Made by a program: the position numbers and the translations under genes | In this document: positions 8,405 through 19,900 of the stretch, piece after piece | How the letters are laid out: every line of letters begins with the position of its first letter | Position numbering within the stretch: position 1 is the first letter of the stretch | Assembly (NCBI GenBank): GCA_905221605.1 | Contig: CAJNDS010001602.1 | Coordinates: 15,001-79,000, forward strand | Source: Symbiodinium natans | Lineage: Eukaryota; Sar; Dinophyceae; Suessiales; Symbiodiniaceae | DNA: 64,000 nucleotides | Direction of reading: 5' to 3' | Notes under the pieces: generated by a model | The model's input: the letters and a program-made list of their open reading frames with translations, nothing else | What the model was told of the DNA's origin: nothing | Databases searched by the model: none

Positions 8405-10439
8405 CTCCTGGGGCAGATCCTTGCGGTACTGCCTTTTCCGGCTTTATAGAGGCTATGCCTTTGGACAGACTACTTTTGTCCAGCTTGGGCAAGGCTTGGC
8501 CTACGCCACTGGCTAGGGGGGGATGCGAGGAGAAGATGGAAAGACTATGTCTCTTCAACTCTGCCAGCCCCTCAGACTCAGTGAGGATGCGGCCGCATGG
8601 CGATCTGAGGCAGACTCTAGGTGCAGGAGACCAAGGAGCTACATGCTTTAAAGAGCGATATGCCGCATGTGGATCTCGTTTGACCTTCTCAGAAATCTCT
8701 GTCAGAGTGCGATGAGTCCTTTCTCGGGCCTGATTCTTTATCTGGATGGCATGTGCCTTGGCTGCCTCGTCTAGCGAGCGCTGAGCCTGTTTGAGGTGCT
8801 CAGTGCGAGCCATCTTATTTATGACGTCATCCTCACGTTTTAGGTTCCGCAGTGCAGTCTGCCGATGGTTATGAAGCCGCCACAGAGGTTGTGCTGTCGG
8901 AGCTGCGTCCGAGCTGCCTTCTTCTGGGTCCCTCGGCCGGAAAGTCTTGGCGTGTTCGAGAAGAAGCTCGTTGACCTCATCAGGGTGAAGAGGCTCTCCA
9001 TTCTGCTGCGCTCGGAGTTTGTCGACATCCTGTGCAACTTGCTCCCGCAGGGTTTGAGCCAGAGGAGTGTTTTGTCTAACATGGCGAGCCAGTAGGGACT
9101 TTTGTTTGGAAGGGACTGCCGGTTGAGTTTTGGTCGAGAACGGGTGTCTCCAGACCTTCTTGAGGGGTACTGCCGTCCGGAGTGGCATGTGTTTGCCACC
9201 TTTACGCCATGCTCCCAGCTTAAAGTCTTTGAGGACACACACTTTGCGGGCCAGCTGAGCAGCGTAGAATTTGGAGGTCAAGATGAAATCTATCTGAGAG
9301 CTGCCCTGTGGTGAGATGAAGGTGTTTGCCTTGCGCCCCTGCCATGTGTTAAGCGCAACTAGGGAGTTTCGCTGAAGAAACTTCTGGAACTGCTTTTGAA
9401 CCGGCTTGTGCTTAGAAGATCCTGCTGGCACCACTCCCCCTACGAAGGGGGGATTTGGTTTTAGGGAAGAGTTGAAGTCGCCCGCCAGTACCGGAACAGT
9501 GCGCTGTGACAAGTTGGAAAGGGACTTGCTTAGGGAGGAGAGAACTTTGCTCTGGGTGGCATAGTGGTCCTGCTCCGTCATGCCTCGTTGCTTGGTGTAC
9601 TGGTTGCAGTTTAGCAGGAGCACTGGATGGCCTCGGACTTCGCAGTGAACCTCGTGAGCACGGCCTGGGTGTAGATCCTGCCAGCGTAGTGTCGCTGAGT
9701 CTATGCTAGGCGATAGTAAAGTGAGAACACCTGCAGAGCGCCTGTGCTTTGGCTGTTCGGGTAGCTGGGATGTTTGAGCGGGAGGAGACCTCACGAGCTC
9801 TTCATCCGGCAGCCCGCCTGAAACAGCTGTCCAGCCATGCACTTTAAACTGGGAGGATGTTGTCCAGTGGGTTTCCTGGATAAAGATAACATCGAGGTCC
9901 TGCTGATTTTGCAGCCACTCCTTGAACTCTGCCCACAATTGCTGGCTTAATCCACCTGCATTCCACGAGAAAACTCGCAGTGGTTTGGCTTCGCGACCGC
10001 CTCTAGGGTGACGCCTACGCGGTTGCCTAAGAGGAAGCTGCGGTGCAAATTGAGCATGCATGTTTTCCTTAGTCTCTTGGCTTGCACTAGGTGCAGCCGT
10101 GCCTGCGCTTGCCTGTGCCTGGCTTAGAGGCAAATTTGTCCTTCGATATGGTACTGCGCAACCGTCCCTTAAGGCTCGGTGACAGGCCCGACGATAGGAG
10201 TGTTTCCGAATTAAACCCTCTGCCATCCGCTTGTTTCGACTGAAGTGCCGAAGCACGATCAGACTCCCCTCGTCCTGCGGAAAGACGAGAACCCTCACAC
10301 TTAGGAGTGAAAGATGCAGTCTAAGACGATCTAAGTTCTCCCCCCGGAATTGGGACCGGGCCAGCTCGTGGATATGCTGTCTGCGGCAGAATCTCAAAAT
10401 GCTGGGGGCTAAAGCCTCCAAGTGGCCATCAGCTGGCAA
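8310..10439 (-). CDS. LINE-type retrotransposon ORF: endonuclease domain, truncated at RT start
   Basis: The 709-codon frame contains an endonuclease/exonuclease/phosphatase domain of the kind found in non-LTR retrotransposons: FSWNAGGL (Asn160), FIQETHW (Glu189), AGDFNSS (320-325), QIDFIL (Asp384) and a C-terminal KHMPL (His417). A linker follows that ends in SLSKGIASIKPEKAVPQGSAP, which resembles the start of LINE reverse transcriptases, but the frame then meets the block motif at 8298-8316 and stops at its TGA. The palm motifs of RT are absent. The upstream end is a non-ATG start just after a TAG; the first ATG is at 10226. Another motif copy (9777-9796) lies inside the endonuclease coding region as LVRSPP. 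This is probably a defective or rearranged element. Confidence 0.8.
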   Translation of the reverse strand: MPADGHLEALAPSILRFCRRQHIHELARSQFRGENLDRLRLHLSLLSVRVLVFPQDEGSLIVLRHFSRNKRMAEGLIRKHSYRRACHRALRDGCAVPYRRTNLPLSQAQASAGTAAPSASQETKENMHAQFAPQLPLRQPRRRHPRGGREAKPLRVFSWNAGGLSQQLWAEFKEWLQNQQDLDVIFIQETHWTTSSQFKVHGWTAVSGGLPDEELVRSPPAQTSQLPEQPKHRRSAGVLTLLSPSIDSATLRWQDLHPGRAHEVHCEVRGHPVLLLNCNQYTKQRGMTEQDHYATQSKVLSSLSKSLSNLSQRTVPVLAGDFNSSLKPNPPFVGGVVPAGSSKHKPVQKQFQKFLQRNSLVALNTWQGRKANTFISPQGSSQIDFILTSKFYAAQLARKVCVLKDFKLGAWRKGGKHMPLRTAVPLKKVWRHPFSTKTQPAVPSKQKSLLARHVRQNTPLAQTLREQVAQDVDKLRAQQNGEPLHPDEVNELLLEHAKTFRPRDPEEGSSDAAPTAQPLWRLHNHRQTALRNLKREDDVINKMARTEHLKQAQRSLDEAAKAHAIQIKNQARERTHRTLTEISEKVKRDPHAAYRSLKHVAPWSPAPRVCLRSPCGRILTESEGLAELKRHSLSIFSSHPPLASGVGQALPKLDKSSLSKGIASIKPEKAVPQGSAPGDGPDGGKRLCYPAQSGFRGQSSGVSQVSHAE

Positions 10440-10557
10440 AAGCTAGAAAGCCTTGAGATGTTAAGAGGGCCCCGAAAGCTGTTAAAGAGATGAAGTTCGG
10501 GGCCTTGGCCGGTTCGACAGCTACCATGCGCGGGCGGCTTGAGCTGGTAGTGCTTCC

Positions 10558-10575
10558 ACAACAACCACAACAACC

Positions 10576-10641
<66 letters not shown>
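10558..10641. repeat. (CAA)n microsatellite
   Basis: About 84 bp of CAA units with a few CCA units at the left. It lies just upstream of the endonuclease ORF (minus-strand sense TTG). The leucine-rich minus-strand frame over it is an artefact of the repeat. Confidence 0.9.
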
Positions 10642-10973
10642 CTGAACACAAATAGCACGTCCATCTGCACTAGTAGGAGTCCTACATTGCTCTCTTAGAA
10701 GCCTTGAGACCCTGTCCCTCTTCGCACTGCACCATATGCTTCCAGCTACAGCTGGGCACCATATCTATACATGCATGTATATTAAATCACCTGAGAACTC
10801 TTGCACGAATCAACCAGTCCGAGGGTGCTGCGTGTCAAGTTTCAGGTCACAGTTGCAAGGTCAGACATACAACACTCGAGAAGAACCCCAGCTAATGTTG
10901 TAACAATAGACACAACGTTCCCGCCCCCCCCGCCCTCCGGAACGGAAGCTAGATGGGTTTTGCTTCAAGCGCT
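10642..10973. other. Boundary segment between ORF block and cytochrome b5 gene
   Basis: About 330 bp with no supported exon. It contains short poly-C (near 10923) and is where the intron-free block gives way to intron-rich DNA. It would hold the 3' flank of the cytochrome b5 gene and the 5' flank of the retro-ORF. Confidence 0.4.
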
Positions 10974-13900
10974 CTAAACGAGATGTCTGCAGATGACGAT
11001 CTCCGACTTACTACTAAGCTGAGGACGAATCGATGAATCCTTAAAGTGTTGGCAAGTCCGAGAGTCATAGTGCATGGCCCAGAAGACGGAAAGAAGAGCC
11101 GTGGCCACAAGGAACCTCGAGCAGTTCTTGCAACACGTGTATACACTGTACCTCAAACTACAAATTGCAGCAAGATCGTCAGCTTCAGGCCGTGTAGGTT
11201 AAGACGCTCGAGCGCTCGAGTTGAGGTTAGGGTTTGGGATTGGAGAGCTTACGTAAAGAAAATGAAGAGGTTGCCTTCAAATCTCGACCCAGAAGCCACA
11301 GCAGCATCACGGCGACCCCGATAGGCATCTCCAAGTAACTGTTCAGCAAGTTGCCAAGGCAGCCCTTGAGAGGCTTGGCTCGGAGGGGCCGGCGGAACAC
11401 GCGATCCTGCGGATGAAGCCCGTGCACAGTGCAACTGGCAACACAGCGTCGCCTTGGCAGCTACAAGCTATGTAGCTCCAAATTGTAACATGTGGTGCTG
11501 CGGCAGTGGCGCTGAACCTTAGCCCCACTACCCCTGTATAGCGGGGTCCTGCATAGGTGGGCTCATCAGCATCGGGGAGGCCTGGTGCATCATGAGCGGG
11601 AAGATGATGTAGGCCAGGAAGGCGGCACCGTCCAAGACGTTTTGCTCCGTGAATGCCTGTTCCTGGGAGGCGATCAGAGTTTCGGTTCAGTTTAGGAATA
11701 TAGAGTTTTGAAGAGCTTAGGCATGAACCGTTGAACCCTCGATAGGGGTCAAAGCAAGAACGACAAGCCTCTTCAAAAGCCTGCACCCTCGAACTTGAGA
11801 CCGGAGTGCACAGAAAACAGGGTTGCAGCCGGCTGTATACCCGAATTCTACCTTCTCGACTCAAAGGCTCGGCGCGCGGGTCGCAGGAGCCTTTGATGGG
11901 AAGACCCTGGAGGGAGCCCTTGGCGTGGGCCATGGCATAGTAGGCCGTGGCGTCTTCTCCGCACATGGGCTCCTGAGTTCAGGGGGAGTACCTGGTTCGG
12001 GCCAGGTCCGAGGTGCCATGGGCGTGTGCCTTTACACGGTAAAGGGCAACGCGGCAAGACCTTGGGGCTCCGTATCTCTCAACAAATGCTGCTCAGCCAA
12101 GGAGCAATGACTGCGCTGCCGGCATCGTGATCAGGCATGTAGAAATGGAGCTCGTAGACCTGCCCGTGGATGCAGGACCTCGGAGAGTCACGTGTAGGTT
12201 TGCGTTCGGGCTCTTGGGCTTCAGCATCCGACAACTCATGACAACCCCCGAATAATCGCAAGCGAGGGACCAGCAGTCCGTGGCAGTGTTGTGCTTGGCA
12301 ATCTCGGTGAGTGTAAGCGGAGTTTGCCGAGAGACGCTGGTGGGTACCGAGCTGCCGCCGTACTGTCCTTTCAGAACCGCCCCTTGGTTCAGAAGAATCG
12401 CCAGGTAGGTCCATGGATGCTTGCCGACCTCCAGGGGTGGCAGTTAGTAGGGCTTAGGGCTTAGGAGTTCCGATCTCCGGGGTTCTGGGGTTGAGGAACT
12501 CAGGGTTGTCGCTGGTCTACTCTCTGCGAGTGCTTCTGCTCGTGATTTGAGGGCTGGTGGTTCTGTGCTTGAGGTGAGTTTTTAGGCTTGCCGACGAAGG
12601 AGGTCGTTCCATCTCCGCCACACCAGGCATGTACGGAGCCATCCCCACCACTGTGCTTGTAGGCCGTGACGTCGTAAACCCCACAGCCCAGGACCATCCT
12701 AGAAGAAACTTGACCAACACTAAAGATGAAGACAGAAAGGATGTGCTGTCCATGTCTAAGAGGGAATATCAAGGAATCACACGGAAAACTATTGAAAGAT
12801 GACGTCAAGAGAATGACTCAATTCAACCCAAGGATCCAACAGTCGGTGGGCGTGTTGTGGAGCTTGAGCCTTCAGGACTAAATGAATCCCAAAAAGGCAG
12901 TATTGTCCATAAAACCGAATAGGGATGTAGCAGAGGCTATATGATCCCCCTAAACCCTAAACCCTAAACCCTAAACCCTAAACCCTAAACCCTGAACCCA
13001 GTTAGGTCGTGTGTTCTTCAAGGAGCTCGGCGTCCGTCACGGTGGTTGCAGGCGGCGTGGGCTCATCAGCTCGACACTGCCGAGCAGGCACCTGCACATG
13101 GAGGGCTGCGGGTTTTTGGCGTTTGATAAGGGCCCAACACGACGGCTTTAAGGTTCGTGGCACATGCAAACATGTACATTCCAGGGCCCTAAAGTGGCCG
13201 AGATCTGAAACCCCCCCCCCTTCCACTGCCTGAGCGGTCGGTCCGGTCATCGTGTCTGTTGTGCCAATGCCGTTGCCTGAGGAAGGAGTAGCACCATTAC
13301 TCGTGCAGCTCCCGATGCAACCTTTGATGGTGGCAAAGCGCTTCTGCACCATCATAGTGATGTAGCTTTGAGGATGAGATGCGCCATCGAATGAAGCCGT
13401 AGCGTCTGTGCCACAAGAGGATTCGATGCTCATGCGACCACCAGAGTGCCGGTCCAGATAGCCGGTCACATCCAGCACATAGCCATGCACTGCGAGCCAA
13501 CAATCGGCGGCGATATTGTGCGCGGCCACGTCTGTCATCTGCAGAGGTGTAAGCTGCATACTCCCCGTGTCAATCGCCGGCTGCACACCTGTGATCTTGC
13601 CCTGGGGGAAGCCGCCCTTCTGTGCCAAGGTTGTCATGTAGCCCTTCTTGTGGTTTTTGTCGAAGGATCGCGTTGCGTCACCTCCGCAGAGGATGCCGAC
13701 GCTCGAAGCTCCACCTGTGTGCTTGGGCACGTACGCCGTGACATCCCACACAATCTGCTCGGATCCGAGGAGAATCCAGCAGTCCTGGGTGGTTGAGTGC
13801 ATGGCAAGCTCCTCCCACGTGATCTGCCTGTCTGGCAACATGCCCGCGGATAGTTGGAAGGTGCAACCAGCCCCAAGCACGGTGCTGGTGGTTCCCACTT

Positions 13901-16900
13901 TTGTGATGCCATAGTCATTCACAGCCTCCTGGATCTCCTCGATGGGATGCACACAGTCGAAAGACGCCGTGCCATCCAATCCGCAAAGGGCGGCCACGTT
14001 GGCACGGCCACCATCGTGCTGAGACAGCATGCTCGTTGCATCATAGACGTCGCCATGGAACGCCATCCAACAATCAGTTTCCAAGTTGTGCTTCCTCAGC
14101 GGCCCAGAAAGTTCATTCAGCACGGGGCGTTTAGGTGAGGTCTGCTTGGCCTAGGTCGCTTCGGGCTTGGGATGGCTGTTTTCCAGAAACAACTTGGCCT
14201 GGGCAGCTTCGGGCTTGGGATGGCTTCTTCCAGAAACAGCCTCCCCAATGCGCTGCCAGGATTCTGCAAGAAATCCGTCGAGCCGCCAGTGAGGGCAACC
14301 TGGAACTCAAACTCATACTCTGAAAACCCAAACACGCGAATTTACAGAGCTGGGGGGCTTCCCGATGGGTTCAGGCTTGCTCGATCCCTGCTGAATACCT
14401 TCGCTTGCATTAGCTATATATGTATATATGTATATATATATATATATATGGCATGTTGCTCATGTGTCTGCTGGCTTGTCGTGGGCTTGTGCCTGCGGGC
14501 TTTATGTTTCTGAACACCATGGGCTGTTTGGACTTGTTGGGGTAAGCCCATGTTTTGAGAAAGCTTGGTGCTCAACATGGGCCAGCTTCTCTACAAGTCA
14601 AGCAAGGGTTGCATACAAAGCCTGTAGCTGGATTCCCCGCAAGGTGAGAGACTGGTCATCACTTGATTTCTGGGTAGTCCCTCGCTTTGTTGCCTGGCCC
14701 GAACATGAGTCGTACGAAGAATCATTCCTGCCCAACTTTACTCAGAAAAAAACCACTTCCTTTGCAACGAACTGTCACCTGCCGCTTGGGCTTTTGGGCT
14801 TGCACGATCACTTCCGCTGATTTGTTGTACCTGGAGGTTGCTCCGAATACTCCTCGCAACACATGGAACCTTGAACTGCGGTGCGCGACGCGTGGTTTGA
14901 GCCTCACCACAAAGAAGCCGCTACCCCAAACGGGCCCCAAACGCTGACACGGCCCTAGGTTCACAACAGGTCGATTCAGCGCTTGATTTGGGTTTGCAAT
15001 CTGGAGGGCGATTTCCAAAAAGGCACATTGGTTGCATTTGCGTGGAGGGCTCTGGCTGCTTGCACTACTAACCCTTACCATCCCTTACCTAGCCCGCCCG
15101 AAGACCCCCAAAATCTGCCCGCAGTCATTTGTTGCCTCGATGTTCGGCAGCACATGGATCGGGGACGGTCGGGGATACGTCTTCGGGGCGTCAGGGCCAG
15201 ACGCCTGGGCACCGGCATAGAAGGGGGGAGGGGAAGGTAGGTTCCCAAAGGCCTAGGGCCTAGGGTAGTCGAAGGAGAAGAGAGCGTAGTGTGGTCGTGC
15301 TCAATGATGTACAGGGGGATTCGGACTCTAGGGATTATTCTGCTCAGAGAGTTTTAGAATGGTGGCCAGCAGCTGTGGGTCTTGGGGGGTCTTGGGTAGC
15401 GTCCCTGCCCAAACTGCAGCTCGAAAGCCCTTAACAAAAAGCCCCCAAAAGCCACCGAAAACCTTTCCGCATGCACAGTACCCCTACCCCTACACCCTAC
15501 CCCGCCCCCCCCACCCGACTTTTGTCACACCAAGGTGCAGATGAAAGGGTTCCAATCTGGCCACCGCCAATCCGGCTCAGCGGCGCCTTCCCAAAGCCCC
15601 GCAAAAGGTCAAAAACTCTGAATGCCCCCAAAAGAGGCATGACCCAATCCTAAACCCGGCGTCAAGCCCTACATTTTCCTACCCTTAACAAACCCAAATT
15701 GGAGCGGCTCCTACATGGTCTGGAGGGCTGAAGATGCTTCAGGGCTGCAGGGTTTCCACCACCAAGCCACAGATTGGCCCTAAGCCTTACAATGCTGCAC
15801 CCTCTGTCACAAGACTTTCTTACAGTTTGTTGACGTGTCCTGAGCCTGGCATTTCAGGGCTCAGGATTTTGGCAGGGTTTAGGGTGCGACTGGGAACCAG
15901 GGACGTTCTTAACTCTGCAAAAACCTCAAGCCCCGCATGCCCGAACTCTAATTACCCCAAAGCTGTACATACCATCTGCTGGCCTTCCCCAAGTAGCTCA
16001 AGGGGTGGTGGAGATCGAAAGTGGCCGTGGCGTCCACCCCACAAAGGCCGAGGCTCAGGAAGCTTCCCACTGGGTGGGCCTTGATCGTCGGGAGATATGG
16101 TGTCTAGGGTTCAGGGTGTTGTGCTGGGGGTTCCTGTTTCTTTAGTCGAAGGATTACTACGTGGAAGTCCGATAAACCCTGTACCCCCAATCCCTGAACT
16201 CGAAAACTTCAAGTCAACAGCCCTTACGATCATCTTCCAGAACTCTGAACGCAAACCCAAATTCTCGTTCTCAACATGGCAGATGCTGCGAAGACACACA
16301 ATCCCTTGCAAATGAAGAGTCTACAGGCGTTTAGATCAGGCCGGGGGTCTCTCTCTCTCTCTCTCTCTCCATATATAATGTACACATATACAAGTTACAA
16401 GATAGGCTTGAAACAGAAACACACGCCGCCGCCCTCCAAGCAAGATGCCAGCACCTAGAAGCTTCTTCCTCAACCCCCCTCCACCGAAAGCAGCCAGCCC
16501 CCGGCCCGTTACCTAGGGGATAGGACTAGGGGGACCCTTGCGTCCCTCGAAGATACAGACCCTCTCAATAAGGTCCCTGTTTAAGAGAGGTTCAGAAGGT
16601 TCCCCTTTTAAGGGTCCCCCCCTTATCCGGGGAATGTCCTTGGCAGCGCCGACGAAGGAGAAGACCTTGCCATGGGCAGCCATCCAGCAGTCCAGCTCCG
16701 TGTTGTGGTCGTTCACCTGGCAGCCAGTACTTATCAGGCTCCCCTGTAAAGGCCCTTAGTGGGCCCCCAAAGAGCCCTCACATGAAACCGTGGGGAGTTG
16801 GGAGGTGGACGGAGAATCCAGGGCGCAGGTTCCCTCCTAAGTTGTGGAGCCTTCGAGGACTCAAGCCCAACTATGACCCCAAATTCACTGATCCCCTAAA

Positions 16901-19900
16901 TATCCCCTAAATACCCCTACCCCGTGCCTGGTGGATCGTATAGACTGGCATGGATGTTCCGGGTGCAGCAGGAGCCGGTGTAGGGGCTGAGGCATAGACG
17001 ACCTCCAGCGAGGACATGGGCCCTGATTTTGGGGTTTCTCGGCGTTGCAGCTTTCATCGGCTCTTCGGGACAAGTTGTGGTTGAAGTTCGGGCTACTTGA
17101 GGTTCCTAGAAATCAGCTAGGGATATCACTTGAAGCCGTTGGGAGGTATAGAGCACTGTCGCCTGGGCTGTGCTAGAGAGACGCCATACACAGCCTACCT
17201 CTTCATATGTGTCAGCGGGTACAGGGCATGGGTATACGACCTCCCCACTGCCCTCTGCCCCCATCAAGGTTCAACAATATGCTTGGAGATGAGGGACTCT
17301 CAAGCCCTAGCACCCAAAAAAGCCCAAACTACTAAACACTTGAAAGTTCGGGCATCACCCCAACATTATAGGGTTCTTAAGGGAGGGGGGTTCAAGGGTA
17401 TGTAAACCAAGGTTCCCTAATACCCCCCACTATACTCCCTAAGGCTCCCTAAGCTTCCCTAAGGTTCCCTAGGTACCTAATTACCCCCCATGCACCCCCC
17501 CTCCCTTAGGAACCCTATAACAGCACCTCTTGCCTCCAGTTGGGGTGTGCCCTCCACAACGGGCGTGTCCCCCATCCACGCGACAGTGTTCATCTTGGTG
17601 CTCCCGAACAGCCTGGAGGAACAGTTAACTTGCTGGCGTGGAGGAAACAACAAACCTGCTGGTCCCCAGATATATACCCCTCTCTAGTGGCTCCGATTAT
17701 TGACTACATTCGCCCCCCCCTCCCCTCCCGACATCTCCACAGGCGCAGTCTGGAACGTTAAGGCTCAGGGTCTTCAGAAGTGATGGAAGCAAGGCTGTTG
17801 CAGAGCATTCAGGTCAGCCCCGTGGCCCCGAGAACTTCTGGGACACTCCAAAAGGCCCCTAGGACTCTAACGGGCATGCGTTGGAAAGTACGAGAACTTA
17901 GGGGTGTAACCATGGAAAGTGCCGTGAACCCCCTCTTGATTCGGAACGTTCGAACCTAGTCCTTTGGAAGTCAGCAGCCAGTACTAGGTGTACTGTTCAA
18001 CTATCCCAAACAACCAGGGTACTTGAACATATAGGCATTCAGGGTTCAAGCGGAAGAGCTGTGCAGGAACCTAACCCCTCTTAAGTGACCCTGTCATTGT
18101 GAGTCGGAAGTTCTCGTACCTGTTTGCAGGGTGGGTAGTCGCTCGGCAAGCTGATGCGGGTACGTAGTACGTGCATGCAGAACCAGCGTGTGCTGCTGCC
18201 ATTGATCCGGCCAAAACGTCTTCTTCCGCCCCTAGCCATTTTCTGCATTTGTGCATCTTCCTTTAGGGTTGCATGTACCAAACTTGGCATCCTATGAACC
18301 AAAAACTGTTCCGCAATACGATTGCGCGGAGTGAGTGGTGGGCAGAGGCGATGTAAACTAGCCAGGCCATCGTTCCAAGAAGCCTCACTTGATCCAGCTG
18401 CCCGATATCGGACATCTGAAGACCCACGGTCGCCTTGATGGAGCCTTGGCATGGTTTAGCAGAGGATTGAGGGTTTGTCAGGACTTGGGGGGTTCTCCGG
18501 GGCTTGAGGTGTCCATTCTGGCAAGAGCAACCCTGGGCATAGACCAATTTCCGAGCCCGACAAATGCTCGAAAACAAACTTTTGCCCTCCCTGCACCCTG
18601 GAAGAAAGTATGGTCACTACTTGGACGGGCCCGCATTATCATAGGAAACCCTGAAAGGGACCATGATCTAGAGAACTGCCCTTCTGCGGCTTTATGTATA
18701 GGGTTCAGGGTTTAGGGTTTAGGATTTAGGGTTTAGGATTTAGGGTTTAGGATTTAGGGTTTAGGGCTACCACCTTCCCCGTTAGCAGTTCACGGAAGCC
18801 AGGGTGCCAGCTCGCAGGTTCGAAACTACGGCCTTCACCTCGGTGACATGGGACACATGTACACCAAACCCTGTAGGGTTTAGGGTTTAGGGTTTAGGGT
18901 TTAGGGTTTAGGGTTTAGGGTTTAGGGTTTAGGGTTTAGGGTTTAGGGTTTAGGGTTTAGGGTGTAGGGTGCTTCTTCGGCCACACGCCCAGCTGACTGA
19001 AAGAACATGAGCTTCAGTTCAGCAGCAGGCTCTCTTTGGGAAAAGCTGACCCCGCACCCCTCTCTCAACAAGGAAGCCAACACAAACAAAGATCAGACAA
19101 CAACGGCTTTTTAAGGATGAGGGCTTAGGGCTTTCAGGTTTCGGGCTGGTGGGTTTAGGGTTTCAGGGCTTTGATGAGGTCTTTTTCTAGATGGCTTCGT
19201 TAGCAGTCAGGGCTTGGTGTTGTATTAAGTCTCCAAACGTAACGGAATATCTTATGAGCCTAGAGTCAGATGCGTATGCATGCGATACAGGCATAGCAGG
19301 CCGATGCACACTCCCTAAAACGCTGCGCGTCGACCTCCTCTGCACAGCCCGCTTCCAGAAAGCACGTTGAAGGTTTGGCATCTTTTGGGCTCATGGTTGA
19401 GAATTAAAGAGGGCTTTCGTTGAACAAAAGAACCCGAAGATGAAAGAAAGGAAAGAAAGGAAAAAGGAAAGGAAAAAGGACAGAAGAAATGAAAGAACTG
19501 AAAGAACAATGGCGGGGACAAACAACCCCTTCAACTTGCGGGGCTCAGTGGCGTTGCCAAGTCCTGCAGCCGACATGGCATGTTGGACCTGGGCCAAAAG
19601 CCAGCAGTTGGTACAAGGATTAGGGTTTGACGAATAGGGCTCAGGGTTTTCCGGAAGATGCTTTGTGTTGCCCAAAACGCAAAGGAATACACCATAATTA
19701 GCAGCCAAACCTCCTGAACATCCAAGACCCTACAACCCCACACCCTGAACCGCAACTCTCTCCGAGGTGTCAAGAGGATGGGATGTGCGAAAGCCCACAC
19801 CACACCCTCTATTGCTTGTTTGGGGCGTCGACGTCTAACAAAGTCACTTGTGGGTCCAAAAGCGCTATCTCTTGGTGCACAAGCTCTGAATTGCGGTTCC

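Larger units (their letters stand above)
566..9796. repeat. Dispersed 19-bp motif CAGGAGGGGACCTCACTCG bracketing the ORFs
   Basis: Near-identical copies, all in the same orientation, lie at 566-584, 695-713, 2313-2328, 3878-3896, 5163-5180, 5476-5494, 6167-6185, 6470-6488, 7435-7454, 7721-7739, 8298-8316 and 9777-9796, with weaker copies near 1997-2014 and 3583-3600. The core GAGG-N-GACCTC is a near-palindrome. Most inter-ORF spacers (150-335 bp) have a copy at each end, so the spacers sit between direct repeats. Read on the coding strand, the motif supplies the TGA stop of the ORFs ending at 3890, 6482 and 8310. It lies 14-45 nt upstream of six ATG codons. No copy was seen right of 9.8 kb. 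Its role (processing, re-initiation, recombination or insertion target) is unknown. Confidence 0.9.

Noticed and set aside
566-9796. Shine-Dalgarno sites or a bacterial operon (AGGAGG in the motif)
   Set aside because: AGGAGG is on the plus strand while all ORFs are on the minus strand, and the adjoining DNA is intron-rich and eukaryotic.
566-9796. CRISPR-like array from regularly repeated 19-bp units
   Set aside because: Spacing is 110-1480 bp with ORFs between copies, and no cas genes are present.
10409-10651. Poly-leucine minus-strand ORF
   Set aside because: Translation of the (CAA)n microsatellite.
12948-12999. Chromosome end
   Set aside because: Telomere-type tracts occur at many internal sites, in both orientations and between coding exons, so they do not mark a terminus.
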